DNA of 64,000 nucleotides from Tuctoria greenei (lineage: Eukaryota; Streptophyta; Magnoliopsida; Poales; Poaceae): the NCBI GenBank assembly GCA_036927565.1, contig JAYESD010000001.1:280065560-280129559 (forward strand). Reading direction: 5' to 3'. Of the stretch, positions 9,164 to 20,669 are shown piece by piece. Each line of letters begins with the position of its first letter. The first letter of the stretch is position 1. The notes below the pieces were generated by a model, which saw only the letters and a list, made by a program, of their open reading frames with translations, was not told the DNA's origin and ran no database searches. A program made the position numbers and the translations under genes.

Positions 9164-10286
9164 TATCTTCTTCTATATTTAGATACAAACATATTTGGTT
9201 AGTTACAATTTGTTTAACAAAGGGGACGAGAAAGTGATCATGAAGATTAAATACCCTATCTCGAAGCTGCGCAAGCGCGAAAATGACTGACCCTATCTCA
9301 AACTGTTCAGTAATCAGTCGACCATTTGATGACGCCTGCGCATGAGTGAACTGTCCATTTAACAAACGCCCATTGACTCCCTTCAAAAAAAAAAAAAATA
9401 GAGTCACCGAAAGTGATATGCTTCGCCCAATTGAGAAGGGAGAAGAAGAGGTCGATGGAACAGGTCAGCTGTTATCCATACGACGTCCTAGCTAGTACGT
9501 ATATACGCTACCCTCTTCTCGGAGTGGAGTGGAGGCAGCCGTCACGTCGCTGCGTTGGCATGCTCCTGGTTGACTGATCACCTCGCGTCGCCGTCGCGGC
9601 CAGACGACGCTGGGGCTGGGGATCGGAAGACGCGCGCGCGGTTTCGCGGCCTTGGCGCGTTGCTATAGAAGAAGCCGATCTGCCGGGTCAGAACTCAGAC
9701 GCGCAGCAGCTCCGATATAATCGAGCTTCGCTAGCTGGTGGGTAGGAGAAAGCGCGGACCAAGGTGATCTACGCCCTAGTTTTATTATGTCGCCGAAGAG
9801 TCATGTGGCGGTGTGGCCTGTCGCGGCTGTCGCTGCACTGCTCCGGCTTGGACGGACCCGTCCATGCCTGCTTAGCTTTTCTGCTTCGTCTCTTTGTGAT
9901 CCATCAGTCCCCGGCCATCGACTCCGCTTGTCACTTTCCTCCTCCAGAAAGCGGCTGTTGGCGCTTGAGGCTTGAGAGCATATATGTATATATTGGTTGT
10001 CGTGGTCCCGTGCCACTCCAAGTTGCTCCATTGTTTATCGTGGTCTAGATCGTCAGGTCGTCGCGAGCTGCTCGCGTTATTGGGCCGGAAAGCATTGTGT
10101 GGTATTGCATCGGACGCGAAAACTTTCCTGACCATCGAGTCCATGGGCTGCCTTTGGTTTTGAACGAGCCGTGTGTCGTGTTGAGACTGGGCACCCGAAT
10201 TTCGTGTTTGTGATTATTGTTACAAAACATTTCACACGTGATCACTTGACAATAACTGACACTCGCGCCCCGCACCTGCGTGCCTC
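9164..10286. other. Unassigned region, partly GC-rich
   Basis: No recognisable gene or repeat. There is a short poly-A run at about 9385-9398. From about 9530 to 9720 the base composition becomes GC-rich with many CpG, unlike the neighbouring elements. The short open frames between 9764 and 10365 show no motif I recognise. It may be low-copy DNA between insertions. Confidence 0.4.
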
Positions 10287-12467
10287 TGTGACACCCGGTT
10301 TTGAAAATGAACCAAGTGAACGCATATGTGTACCCAGGATGTTCAACACACATACACGAGTGCATTCACAAAGAGTATACAGAAAATTACCACAGAACAA
10401 GACTAATTAACCAAATTCTATTACACAAACCATATTATCCTCGAATACAAACTCTAATGAATATTATTCACAAGTCAAACTAGTGCAGCGGAAATAAACT
10501 AAATAAGCAAACTAAACAGCTAGACAACATAAGCAATAGGGTAGCGCAACTTCAATCAACACCACAGGCAAAGCTAACGGTAGACATGGCCTAGAACTCC
10601 GCATTATCGCCATTAAACTCCCAACCCTGACCTGCAACTGTTGGGTGGGGGATTGCAAGAGTGAGTACATGTCGTACTCAGCAAGTGTGGAAAGTATGAC
10701 ATGTGGCTGATTCAAATGACGAATATAATAATAGTCGAGTGCTGAAAAGTACATTAAAATATTTGAAAAGTAATATATTACATGTATATGAAATAAACCC
10801 ATCATAAACCATATAGTCATCATAATACCAGGCCATATTCCACATCCATCATCATATACCATTATCCATGTTCAATACTAGAAATTAATTCGTAACCATC
10901 CATAACTATAATACCAACCATAACCATCTCAAATACCATCCCAATACCAAGTTCTCTCTAATCATGTGAGGGTCCAAGTTGCTCATAACCGGGAGCACAG
11001 CTACCATGATAGTTTTAGACACACTCTGCAGAGATTGTACCGCTTTACCCACGTGTTTGTGATTTCATCATCTTTCGATGACTAGAGAATCTCAATTATG
11101 CCGTCTCACACTTCCGTAGGTGTGTGGCCAAGAGATCACAAAATAGCCTTTACAAAGGGATTACTAGCCTATTTAGGCCCCACTAAGGTTTCACCAGTGG
11201 CGATGTCTCCCACTGAGCACATCTTCAACCAAGGGCCCCCTTTTGAGCCATTCGGATCCGAGGGTAGTCCCACCAATCATCAACAAACCCAATCCGACTA
11301 CCCCTTCGCCGAGCATCCTTAGTGGTCCAAATAACACTAACAAGGCCCTAATTAATCAGCTACGCCGCACCCATACATGACCTCGTGGTGGCACTGTAAA
11401 TCCTGGATGGTCGCTCCACGAACCGGTCCTTAGATCTAAAGCAAGTAAAACCACCATAGCATACAACCCATCCACATACCAGGCTTGCTTAGATCACCCA
11501 TTACCATATCATATTAACCAGTTCATGTTAACCATAATCTCATCCATGCATAATTAAGTTGAGTGGTATAGTTGTTTTCCCATCCCAGTTGATTAAGCGA
11601 AGCAAAAAGTCCTTCCCGACTCTCTACCATATATTCCAGGTGACAAGGGTGGTCAACAAAACTAGTAAACTTCCTACAATAGGTTCCCATTAAAATTGAC
11701 ACAAGCATGCAGTTTTGCAAACAAAACATTTATTTTAAAACAGGATCAATATGCTTCAAGGACACTTGCCTTGCTCTTGCGGTTGATTAGGGTCAAAGCC
11801 TTCAAACTCTTGGTATTGTAGATCCTCCGTGGCACTCTCTAGCACAAATCCATCCAATCCGCACAATAAACATACAAGACAAGAAACACAATCAAAGAGT
11901 GCACAAATATTACTCAATATGACACGGCATGCATGATTAATGCAAATGCAAGGTAGAACTTGTTAATAGATTGCTTTTAATGATCACTAACTAGTTCTAA
12001 TAGTTTTTAACAAGTTTATACAGGTTTGGAGTGGATTAGATCAAATTTTAGAATTAATTTGACACAATTTACTCAGAAAAATCGGACTAGTCTGCAGAAG
12101 GCCGCACTAGTCCGCACTTCGCAGAACTAGCGAACCAGGGTTTTCTAGATCAACGTAAATTTGGAGACTTGGGGTCGAATTCACGTAACGAAAAGAGAAT
12201 AGAAGGTATACCAGGTGTTTAGAACTCCAATGAATCAATAAACTTGGAGGTAACACTTGGATCTTGATGATATAGGGTTGGTGATGAACTTGGAGATGAA
12301 TTGGTGATGTAGAACGAAACTTGGTGGAGATCTTGATTCTCTTTCATTTCCTCCTCTTCTTCTTGCTTGGGATCTCCTCCTCCCTCCTTGATGATGACTC
12401 TCCACGAACTAGGGTTTGGGTGGGGTGGAAAAGTGGCAAATTATTGTCAAGCCAAGGGGTGGGGTTG

Positions 12468-12475
12468 TTTATATA
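12468..12475 (-). promoter_or_regulatory. TATA box of the solo LTR
   Basis: The minus strand reads CTCTATATAAACAACC, a strong TATATAAA. It lies about 170 bp downstream of the dyad array and would direct transcription toward lower coordinates. Confidence 0.6.
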
Positions 12476-12644
12476 GAGGTGGAGGCTAGGGTTAGATGGA
12501 TTTCAAGTTTGAGAGGAGTAGAGGTCGGTTTAGAGTCCCACATGGGCTCTAAAAGAGATAGGAACGACGTCCCTAGGCCCACTTAATGTGAAACCCAAGA
12601 AACAAGTCATAAAAAAAAAGATCAATTCGGGGCCGCGAAATATC

Positions 12645-12962
12645 GGACAAGTCCGAAAAGGACTGGATTAGTCCGAAGTTGTCCAGAGAGAAAATCGGAC
12701 AAGTCTGGCCTAAAATCGGACAAGTTCGACTTTAGTCAGAGAGGAAAACGGACAAGTCTGTTAGAACACCGGACTAGTCCAGAAAAGTCCAGTGACTTAG
12801 CAAATTTTCAAGGATTCTTGGAATATCGGACTTGTCCGCAAAAAATCGGACAAGTCCGAAAGTTTCCAGAGGCAAAATCGGACTAGTCTGCAGCAAAAAC
12901 GGACAAGTCCATTTTTAGTCAGAGAGAAATCAGACTAGTCCTCAGTAAAATCGGACTAGTCC
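12645..12962. repeat. GGACWAGTCC dyad array in the solo LTR
   Basis: Near-palindromes of the form GGACAAGTCC/GGACTAGTCC occur at 12645, 12665, 12697, 12718, 12750, 12771, 12828, 12848, 12880, 12901, 12932 and 12953. Spacing alternates 20-21 and 31-32 bp, so pairs recur every 52-53 bp, with one larger gap. Further degenerate copies are at 12083-12130. The same pattern and spacer sequence occurs in the LTRs of Copia element C. Confidence 0.88.
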
Positions 12963-13097
12963 ACACTTTCCTGCATTTTAAGTGCAATTTTGCTCCAAAT
13001 CAATTTTAAACTCGTTCCTCTTGATGTGGGTTAATGTTAAACATGTATATGAGTGTATGCAAGGCATGATGCATGAAAATGAGGGTGTTACAGCCTC

Positions 13098-13758
13098 ACA
13101 CCCAAGCGTCGCGGCTCCTCGTCGCGCCCCCGCCGGCGATCGCGTTCGGACAATCAAACATGTATGAAAGGAGAAGAATGAAGGAATTGATCAAGGAACA
13201 ATACAATTTGTGTCTTTCTCTCAATTGCAATTACATCTCTCAAATTCAATCACAATACGTTATCAATACGCTCTACCTAGCAAATTCTGGAGAGATTCAA
13301 CACAGGAAAATGAATTCAAGGATAAGATGTCTGGAAGACACACCGATTTCGTGCTGATCATCTTCTTAGATGTTTCTTCTCGTTAAGACTGCAGTCGTGG
13401 TGGATGGCATCACCGTCTCAACCCTGCAAGAGAACATCACAACAGTGGTCAAATCCACACAGATCATACTGGAAGTCGGCGGCGCCGCCGCTTCCGGAGG
13501 CCGGCGGTTGCCCCTACAAAGCTGCCATCGTTGACACCATCTGTCACTCGGCGAGTCTACCAGAGACAAGTGCGCCCTCTTTCTCCCTCTCCCGAGCGAC
13601 CCTGAGATCCCAACGACCTTCGATGGAGTTGCCAAGAGGGGTTGGATGCCATCCATGGTCAAAACTGGGTTGCATCAACCCTAGACCCTTCATCATCGGG
13701 TAGCCAGTGGGAGGAGGGGGGAGAGGAAGAAGGCAACCGTGACATTTCGGTGGTCACC
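13098..13758. other. Unassigned region between solo LTR and element A
   Basis: No gene I can support. It includes a CCG-rich stretch (13110-13140), an AT-rich stretch (13190-13300) and a moderately GC-rich segment with a 99-codon open frame (13404-13703) that resembles nothing I know. It is interrupted by element A at 13758. Confidence 0.4.
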
Positions 13759-13847
13759 TGTCGGTACCCTGCGTACCGTATACCCCTTGGGACTACAAAA
13801 AGACCAAAGGAACTTCACCTATCTGAGTTGAAGACCTGCGAAGGCCC

Positions 13848-14074
13848 CACGTGTCATACGGGACCGGACCTACCTCCCATCTATGGTTAGTCCCGGTGGT
13901 GCCACGTGTATACTGCAACCAGAACTACATCCCACACTTGGGATAGCTCCGGGCTAAACACCTATGCGGCACCCCCAAACCTAACCCCGGACAGAGGGAA
14001 GCTCTGGTACCGACACGTGTACAACTGCGCCGGACCTTCCTGTCCCAGACAGCTAGCTCCAGAGCTGCCACGTG
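13848..14074 (+). promoter_or_regulatory. 55-bp periodic G-box array in U3 of element A
   Basis: CACGTG occurs at 13848, 13903, 14014 and 14069 (spacing 55, 111, 55). The missing member near 13958 reads CACCTATG, a decayed G-box at the expected phase. Units also share GAGCTGCC or GTGCC just before the G-box. CACGTG is bound in plants by bZIP and bHLH factors; use here is inferred. Confidence 0.82.
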
Positions 14075-14352
14075 TTCAGCCGCCATACCTTCAACTTCAG
14101 CGAGCAAGACAGGAGGACCCCAACGGCTCGGACCTTCAAGGGGCAATCAAAGACTCCAAGACCCGATTAAGTGTCATTAATACCATATTAATGACACACG
14201 ATCGAAGGGCCGTTAATACCAGTAACGGCACTGTCAAGGCCCGTTACCACACTATTAAGGGTAATCAACCTCATTAATTGTGTATTAAGCATCAGTAACC
14301 GCCAGGGCCACATGTTGGACCAGGCTAACGGTGTAACGACTAGTCCTTGTAC

Positions 14353-14360
14353 TATAAAAG
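14353..14360 (+). promoter_or_regulatory. TATA box of element A 5' LTR
   Basis: TATAAAAG in the context TGTACTATAAAAGGACTGG is conserved in the truncated 3' LTR (23679-23686). LTRs B and E have the same core. Confidence 0.78.
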
Positions 14361-14640
14361 GACTGGTCAACGATACACAGAGGGCTCTCCTATCGATCTC
14401 TCGACTCTCGGACACTCTGAGACTTAGCTTTGACACACGCTCACTAGCACTCAGAAGCTTAATACAACAACCACACACCCCGTGGAGTAGTGTATTACGC
14501 TTAGGCGGCCCGAACAACGTAAATCTTCGTGTCTATTTGCCATCGTGTTCTGAATCTCTGCGCACCCAATACCGAACTACGAACTCCGCGGGCTACCAAC
14601 AGTAGTACCGAGAGAATTACCGGAACAACACTCCGACAGG

Positions 14641-14658
14641 TGGCGCGCCAGGAAGGGG
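14641..14658 (+). promoter_or_regulatory. Primer-binding site of element A
   Basis: TGGCGCGCCAGGAAGGGG begins two bases after the LTR end. Element B has TGGCGCGCTAGGTAGGGG in the same place. I did not assign the tRNA. Confidence 0.75.
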
Positions 14659-14674
14659 CGCCCGAGATTCAAAG

Positions 14675-16036
14675 ATGGTGTACTCTGCTGCTGGATCATC
14701 CAACGGCAACCCTGCAACGCAAACTACTGGAGGCAATCCCTCCAACGTGTAGCAGCTAGCAGGTGTTGTGGCTCCGGCAGGAGTCGTGCCTTCGCTGCCA
14801 CCGTCCGCAGCGGCAAATCAAGCTGGACAGCGGGATGGGGTGTCTGCGTCGATCACGGCATCGGCTAACCCCGAACACGCGCTCCATGCCGCGCGTGCTC
14901 TTCTCCAACGCCCACCACCTCTAGGTGCATCCCAGGGTGCAATGGAGCAGTGGAGGGCTGATGTGGAACATTTGGTTGCAGCAGCAGCTGATCGCATCAG
15001 AAACCAAGGTCCTCCCCCCTTGGGGCGGGCCCCATCGCAACATCGGACCGTGTCAGGAAGACTTGGTCCGCACGCTTCCCAACATAGGAGGCGTGCTGCA
15101 TCTCAACAAGTGACATCGCTGCCTTCCGGGGCGCAACGCACCCATACGGTAACCAAACTTTCAACTCATGACCTCCGGGAGGAGCTTGATCGCCGTTACC
15201 GTCAACAGGATGGCCGCGTCCATATCGAGCGCGCTCGAGAAAGGCGAGAGGCTCGAGACAGTACTGCTCCCGAGGGAGTAGGAGGAGTCTATTCTGCCCT
15301 GGCCATGCACCTACGCATGGTCAGATGGCCACAAAAGTTTCAGCCTCACCTGCCGGAGAAATTTGACGGGACTGTCAATCCCGCTGAGTTTCTCCAAATC
15401 TACTCCACCGCAATCCTTGCGGCTGGAGGCAACGATGACATAATGGCCAACTACTTCCCTGTGGCTTTGACTTGGACCGCCAGGTCCTGGTTCATGAGCC
15501 TTCCGCCTGACTCCATCAATAGTTGGGCGGAACTGTGCCAACAGTTCACCGCCAATTTCGGGAGTTCATACACCTGACCAGGCACCGAACTGGACCTTTT
15601 TGCTGTCAAGCATAAGGGGGGAGATTCCTTGCGATCCTTCATCCAGAGGTTCTCCGAGGTATGAAACACTATTCCTTCTATCTCCAGTGCCTCTATTATT
15701 GTGGCATTTAGACAGGGCGTACGAGACAAGAAGATGCTGGAGAAGCTGACGACCAAGGAGATCACCAGCGTCACAGAACTCTTCAGCTTGGCAGACAAAT
15801 GCGCCAAAGCTACGGAGGGCCGTGAAATGCACTCCCAACCACCTCCGGAGGACAACAAAAAATCCACCAAGGGTGAAGCCACTACTTACAGGAGTGGCAA
15901 AAAGAAGAAAAAGTCCAATGGCAAGAAAAAGCCGTCGACCGACACACCAACTGCTGCAGCTGCCGTAGCTCCGGGTGGACGGGGTCCACGTCGCGAGAAA
16001 TGACCTCAACTGTCATCTGAAGACGGTGGCAACTCC
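14675..16036 (+). pseudogene. gag: gag of element A
   Basis: Gag would form the virus-like particle. The start at 14675 (MVYSAAGSSNGN) matches element B. A central gag block is recognisable (MVRWPQKFQPHLPEKFDGTV ... NSWAELCQQFTANFGSSYT ... FRQGVRDKKMLEKLTTKE). One reading frame runs through, broken only by stops: TAG 14750-14752, TGA 15575-15577, TGA 15662-15664 and TGA 16001-16003. The TGAs at 15575 and 16001 are at the same codons in element B. The basic Lys-rich tail precedes a degenerate zinc motif in the next segment (CPIHKSNNHKLKDY, last Cys replaced by Tyr). Confidence 0.85.
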
Positions 16037-17083
16037 ATGATGTGGTGCCCTATACACAAGTCGAACAACCACAAACTGAAAGACTACCAGGAGGTCCAGA
16101 ATCTTGCCGAGCGCTACAACAAGCGCCGAGAAGAAGTTCCTTTCCGTCAAAGGGAAGGAAAACAGAAAGTCGAAGAAGCTCCGACTGAAGAGGAGTTAGG
16201 CTTTCAAGACCCTAAAAAGGTCTTTAAGGCTGTTTACACCTCCGTTGACGATGACTCCGACATCTCCGACAATGAACGTCTGAAAACCATGAACACCATC
16301 TTTGGTGGTTCGTGGGACATCACCTCCCGCCGTGTCCTCAAGACTATGCGGCGGGACATGGCCTCAGTAGCTCGCACAGCCAGGGCGGAGCCACATAGGA
16401 AGTGGATGGACACTGCCATCACTTTTGATGCATCAGACTGCCCTCGGAATATGATCGGAGCTGGCCAACTCCCATTGATGGTATCTCCGACCATCAACAA
16501 CATCCAACTCCACCATGTAATGGTGGACGGAGGTTCGGGGCTGAACCTCATAAGCTTTGAAGCTTTCGTCAAGCTTCAGCTCGGACCTTCGGACCTTCGC
16601 CCCTCTCGACCTTTCTCCGGAGTAGGTCCGGGGGCCATAGCCCTACTTGGTGCAATTACTCTTACAGTGACCTTCGGGACCCGGGAGAACTACTGCACTA
16701 AGAAGTTGGTCTTCGATGTGGCGCAGATCAACTTACCCTACAACGCCATTTTGGGTAGGCCAGCCTTATACAAGTTCATGGCTGCTGCTCATTACGGCTA
16801 CTTGGTGTTGAAGATGCCAACACCAGCTGGTGTTCTCCGGATCCGTGGAGATCGCACTGCCGGAATGACAGCTCTGGAAGAACTCCACGCACTTGGTACA
16901 GCGCAGGAGGAAGAATCCGGAAATGAGCAAGCTCCGAAACCGCTGAGCATTCGTCATCAGGGCTCAACCTCCGCACCTCGCGTGCAACCAAGCGGCGACA
17001 TCGACATTCCCGTCAAAGTCGTCCAAATCAGTTCCGACGCTGCTCAGACCACTCGTATATTGGGAGGCCTTAATGACAAATAG
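16037..17083 (+). pseudogene. End of gag and aspartic protease of element A
   Basis: A 348-codon open stretch follows in the same frame. It opens with MMWCPIHKSNNHKLKDY, resembling the CX2HX4HX4C zinc motif of Tat gag with the last Cys changed. It continues to the retroviral-type protease with HVMVDGGSGLNLIS as the active-site strand and LPYNAILGRPALYKF as the second conserved strand. The protease would cut the polyprotein. The frame ends at TAG 17081-17083 in K-TAG-EL, before the RT linker. Element B has a TAG at the same codon. No frameshift separates it from RT. Confidence 0.82.
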
Positions 17084-18804
17084 GAACTCACTCTCATCAC
17101 TTTCCTCTGGGCTAACGTCAACGTGTTTGCCTGGCAACCGTCGCAAATTCCTGTGATCCCTAGGGAAGTGATCGAGCATAATATGAAGATCTATCCCGAC
17201 GCTCGACCTGTACATCAGAAGCCTCAGAAGCAATCAGTAGAGCGACAAAACTTCATATGTCAAGAAGTGAAGAAGTTGCTCGAAGCTGGATTCATCTGAG
17301 AAGTCTTTCACCCAAAATGGCTGGCAAACCCAGTCGTTGTAGCCAAGGCCGGCGGGAAGCTTCGGATGTGTATCGACTACACTACACTAAATAAGGCATG
17401 TCCAAAAGATCCAGTCCCACTACCTAGAATAGATCAGATAGTGGATTCCACCTTCGGGTGTGAATTACTGTGTTTCCTAGACGCATATTCTGGGTACCAT
17501 CAAATCCGAATGTCTATGGAAGATGAAGAGCATACCTCCTTCATCACAGTAGATGGATTATATTGTTATATTGCCATGCCATTTGGTCTCAAAAACGCTG
17601 CTTCAACATTTGCACGAGCTATGTACAAAACTTTTGGAGAGCTTATTAGAGACGTAGTGGAAGTGTATGTCGATGACATCGTCGTCAAGATCAAGAACAA
17701 GGATTCATTCCTTGACACCTTGCAAGCTGTCTTCGACAAGTTGCGAGTCACTCGCACGAAGTTGAACCCGGACAAGTGTGTCTTTGGGTTAGCTCCGAAA
17801 AACTTCTTGGTTTCTTGGTGAACCACCAAGGAATAGAGGCAAACCCGGCGAAGATAAAAGCTATTGAAGACATGCGTCCACTAGCCCGCATCAAGGACAT
17901 CCAGAAGCTGACTAGATGTCTAGCTTCCCTCGGTCGGTTCATCTCAACACTGGTGGAATGGGCGCTACCCTTCTTCAAGCTATTGAGAAAGTCCAGACCA
18001 TTCCAATGGTCTAAAGAAGCAGAAAAGGCATTCCAGGAGCTGAAGCAGCTCCTCACCACTCTACCAACCTTGGTAGCTCCGAATCCTGGTGAGCCACTCC
18101 TGCTTTACATTTCGGCAACTGACGAAGTTGTCAGCATGGTCCTGGTAGCGGAAAGACCAGAACCATCTCCAGTTCAGGAATCCAGACCCCTTAGGGAGGG
18201 TCCGGAGCTACCTGAAGTCAAGTCTGGGTCCCAGCTCCCAGACCCTGATCCTCAAGGCGAGATGCCAAAGGAGCCATCTCCTTCAAATGAAGGAGTCACT
18301 GCTGCTGAACAAGAAGATCCGGACCCCTCCGGATGGGTCCGGATCACTTCAGGAGAAACTTCGAGTTTCTCCACCCGGAACTCGGAGGTTCCTGAACAAG
18401 GTCCGTACCCCTCCAGGAGGGTCCGGGTAGATGAGGAGGAAGCTCCGGGCCCCTTCGGGAGGGTCCGGATGGTCCAGCGCCCAGTGTACTTCATCAGTGA
18501 AGTACTCCATGACGCCAAAACTCGATACCTGGGGGTGCATAAGCTGCTCTACGCAGTTCTTATTGCCTCTAGGAAGCTCCAACACTACTTCCAAGATCAC
18601 AAGATTTTAGTGGTAACCTCTTATCCACTACGTGCAATCTTGCATGACCCCAATTCCACTGGGAACATTGCAAAGTGGGCAGCGGAATTAGCTGAGTTCG
18701 ACCTTGAATTCGTCCCAAGACAAGCGATCAAGATTCAAGCATTGGCGGACTTCATGGCGGAATGGACCCACTCTCCATCAAATCCTGGGGGCCCCAGTGA
18801 GTAG
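17084..18804 (+). pseudogene. pol: RT and first RNase H of element A
   Basis: Same motifs as copy 1: MCIDYTTLNKACPKD, AYSGYHQI, YVDD near 17666-17677, VQRPVYFISEVLHDAKTRY. Damage: TGA 17297-17299 (shared with copy 1; element B has CGG), a one-base deletion near 17781-17788 (VFGLAPKNF instead of VFGVSSEKL), and TAG 18802-18804 (shared with copy 1; Gln in element B). Unlike copy 1, the RNase H insertion is open here and reads through the PSGWVRI/PSRRVRVDEEEAPG repeats. Confidence 0.88.
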
Positions 18805-19277
18805 AAGTCGGAACCCAAGGTTCCGGTCTTCACTGAGCCTCACTGGAATCTCTACTTCGACGGCTCTGTGCAGAAGAAGGGGGCCGGAGCTGGAATCCTT
18901 CTCCTCGCTCTGACCGGGGAGAAGGTTAAATACATGGTGCACTTTGACTTCAAGGCGACCAACAACATGGCGAAGTATGAAGCACTAATTTATGGACTCA
19001 AGGTGGCACTATCGTATGGTGTCAAGCAGCTGTTGGTAAAGGGTGATTCACAACTTGTTGTAAAACAAGTCAAAGGTGAATGTTGCTGCAACAACCCTCA
19101 GCTAATGCATACCTACTTGAAGTCCAGAAGCTTCAGAAGGACTTCGACGTCCTGGATCTTTGCCATGTCCAGCGTCTCAACAACACTAAAGCTGACGAAC
19201 TCTCGGCGAAAGCTTCAACCGGGGCTCTGGCTCCCGACGAAACCTTTGTCCGGAGGTTGTCTAAACCTACAGCTTAG
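18805..19277 (+). pseudogene. Second RNase H of element A
   Basis: Same domain as 1674-2147, with YFDGSVQKKGAGAGI, YEALIYGLKVA and VKGDSQLVVKQ. A small indel near 19105 (CAGCTAATGC against CAGCTAGCTGC in copy 1) shifts the frame before the last catalytic region. The domain ends at TAG 19275-19277, the same stop as in copy 1. Confidence 0.8.
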
Positions 19278-20669
19278 CCTGCCGAACTGAGCGAAGGGGG
19301 CGACACCAACACCTCGAAGCTGGCTGTCCCGATGGCCCTGTTACCATGGCGTCCATCAAGGGTCGTAGGTGCTGCAGGAAGCTCCGAGCAACCCAGCACG
19401 CAAGACTCAAATCCTCAAGTTAGTTCCGATGCGTGGATCTTGGAGATCCGTAGCTACTTGAAAGAAAATTTTCTTCCTGAAGATAATGTATCCGCTGACC
19501 GGATAGTCAGATTGGCTAGAAGATACACACTGGTAGAAGGGGATCTCTACCGGCGTGGTGCCAACAGCGTCCTAATGTGGTGCATTACAAGGGAACAAGG
19601 TTGCGGGCTCTTCGCGGAAATCCATGGAGGCAAGTGTGGTAACCACAAGTCCTCCCGCACGCTGGTTGGTAAAGCCTTCCGGCATGGCTTCTACTGGCCT
19701 ACAACGCTCCAGGATGAAACTGAGCTAGTGAAGAAATGCGAAGCATGCCAGTTCCATGCAAAGCAAATTCACACACCAGCTCAGCCTCTACAAATGATAC
19801 CTCCTACATGGCCTTTTGCTGTGTGGGGGATGGATATCTTGGAACCTTTCCTAAGAGCCGTCGGAGGTTACAAGTTCCTGTACGTTGCCATTGACAAATT
19901 CACCAAATGGCCGGAAGCAACTCCAGTTGTGACAATAAACAAGCAATCAGCTATCAACTTCTTGCAGTCCATTGTATGCAGATTTGGAGTCCCAAACAAT
20001 ATCATAACTGATAATAGGACACAATTCACAAGGTCCACATTCCAAGGATATTGCGAAGACCTCGACATTCAGGTCAGCTACGCTTCTGTAGCTCACCCGG
20101 CAAGCAATGGCCAAGCCGAGAGAGCAAATGAAGAAATCCTAAAAGGACTCAAGACACACACATATGAGCGCCTGAAAAAACAGGGAGCCAACTGGATCGA
20201 AGAGCTTCCGCCCACACTGTGGGACAACAGGACAACTCCTAATCGGTCAACTGGAGAGACACCCTTCTTCCTGGTGTATGGAGCTGAAGCAGTCCTTCCT
20301 TCGGAAATCACCTTGGGGTCGTTCCGGGTCCGGACCTTCGACGATGCCACGCAGGACCAGCTCCAGCGTGAAGACCTTGACCTCCTTGAAGAGGGAAGGT
20401 ATCGAGCAGCTGTTCAGAATGCCCGATACCGCCAAGCTCTTCGGCGCTATCACTAACGGCATGTTCATAGCCGACAGCTCGAGAAAGGCGATGTGGTGCT
20501 CCGGAGAATACAATCCAGAGAAGGGTTAAACAAACTTTCCCCCAACTGGGAGAGACCCTTCAGAGTGATCAAAGTATCCCGTCCCAGATTCGTTCGCTTG
20601 GCAACCGAGGATGGGACACCTCTCCCTAACCCTTGGAACATTGAGCACCTCCGTAAGTTCTACGCTTAA
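19278..20669 (+). pseudogene. Integrase of element A
   Basis: The zinc region (HGGKCGNHKSSRTL ... CEACQFH) and the catalytic core (GMDILEPF, ITDNRTQFT, NGQAERANEEI) are present, followed by the C-terminal part (FFLVYGAEAVLPSEI ... PFRVIKVSRPRF ... NPWNIEHLRKFYA). TAA at 20454-20456 replaces a Gln codon of element B. The natural end is TAA 20667-20669. Two replacements near the catalytic residues (DILEPF, DNRTQ) suggest loss of activity apart from the stop. Confidence 0.87.

Larger units (their letters stand above)
10287..13092 (-). mobile_element. Solo LTR (2.8 kb) with target-site duplication
   Basis: It begins TGTGACACCC and ends GGGTGTTACA (TGTAACACCC on the minus strand). It is flanked on both sides by GCCTC (10282-10286 and 13093-13097), a perfect 5-bp target duplication. 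There is no internal region, so this is a solo LTR left by recombination between two LTRs. The end sequence is of a type I associate with large-LTR Gypsy families; that assignment is from memory. The orientation is taken from a TATA box on the minus strand at 12468-12475, with a dyad array upstream of it. Confidence 0.88.
13759..14638 (+). repeat. 5' LTR of element A (880 bp)
   Basis: It runs TGTCGGTACC ... ACTCCGACA. It contains the 55-bp G-box array, TATAAAAG at 14353 and the R/U5 segment shared with the truncated 3' LTR at 23463-23964. Confidence 0.9.

Noticed and set aside
9153..9407. 84-codon minus-strand frame beginning in a poly-T run
   Set aside because: It overlaps the outer boundary of the Copia LTR and starts within low-complexity sequence; no homology.
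9787..10163. Several overlapping 60-94 codon frames
   Set aside because: Short, in all frames of a GC-rich stretch, with no motif, splice pattern or start context that would support a gene.
13404..13703. Host protein-coding exon
   Set aside because: A single short frame without recognisable family, splice sites that I can defend, or continuation across element A.
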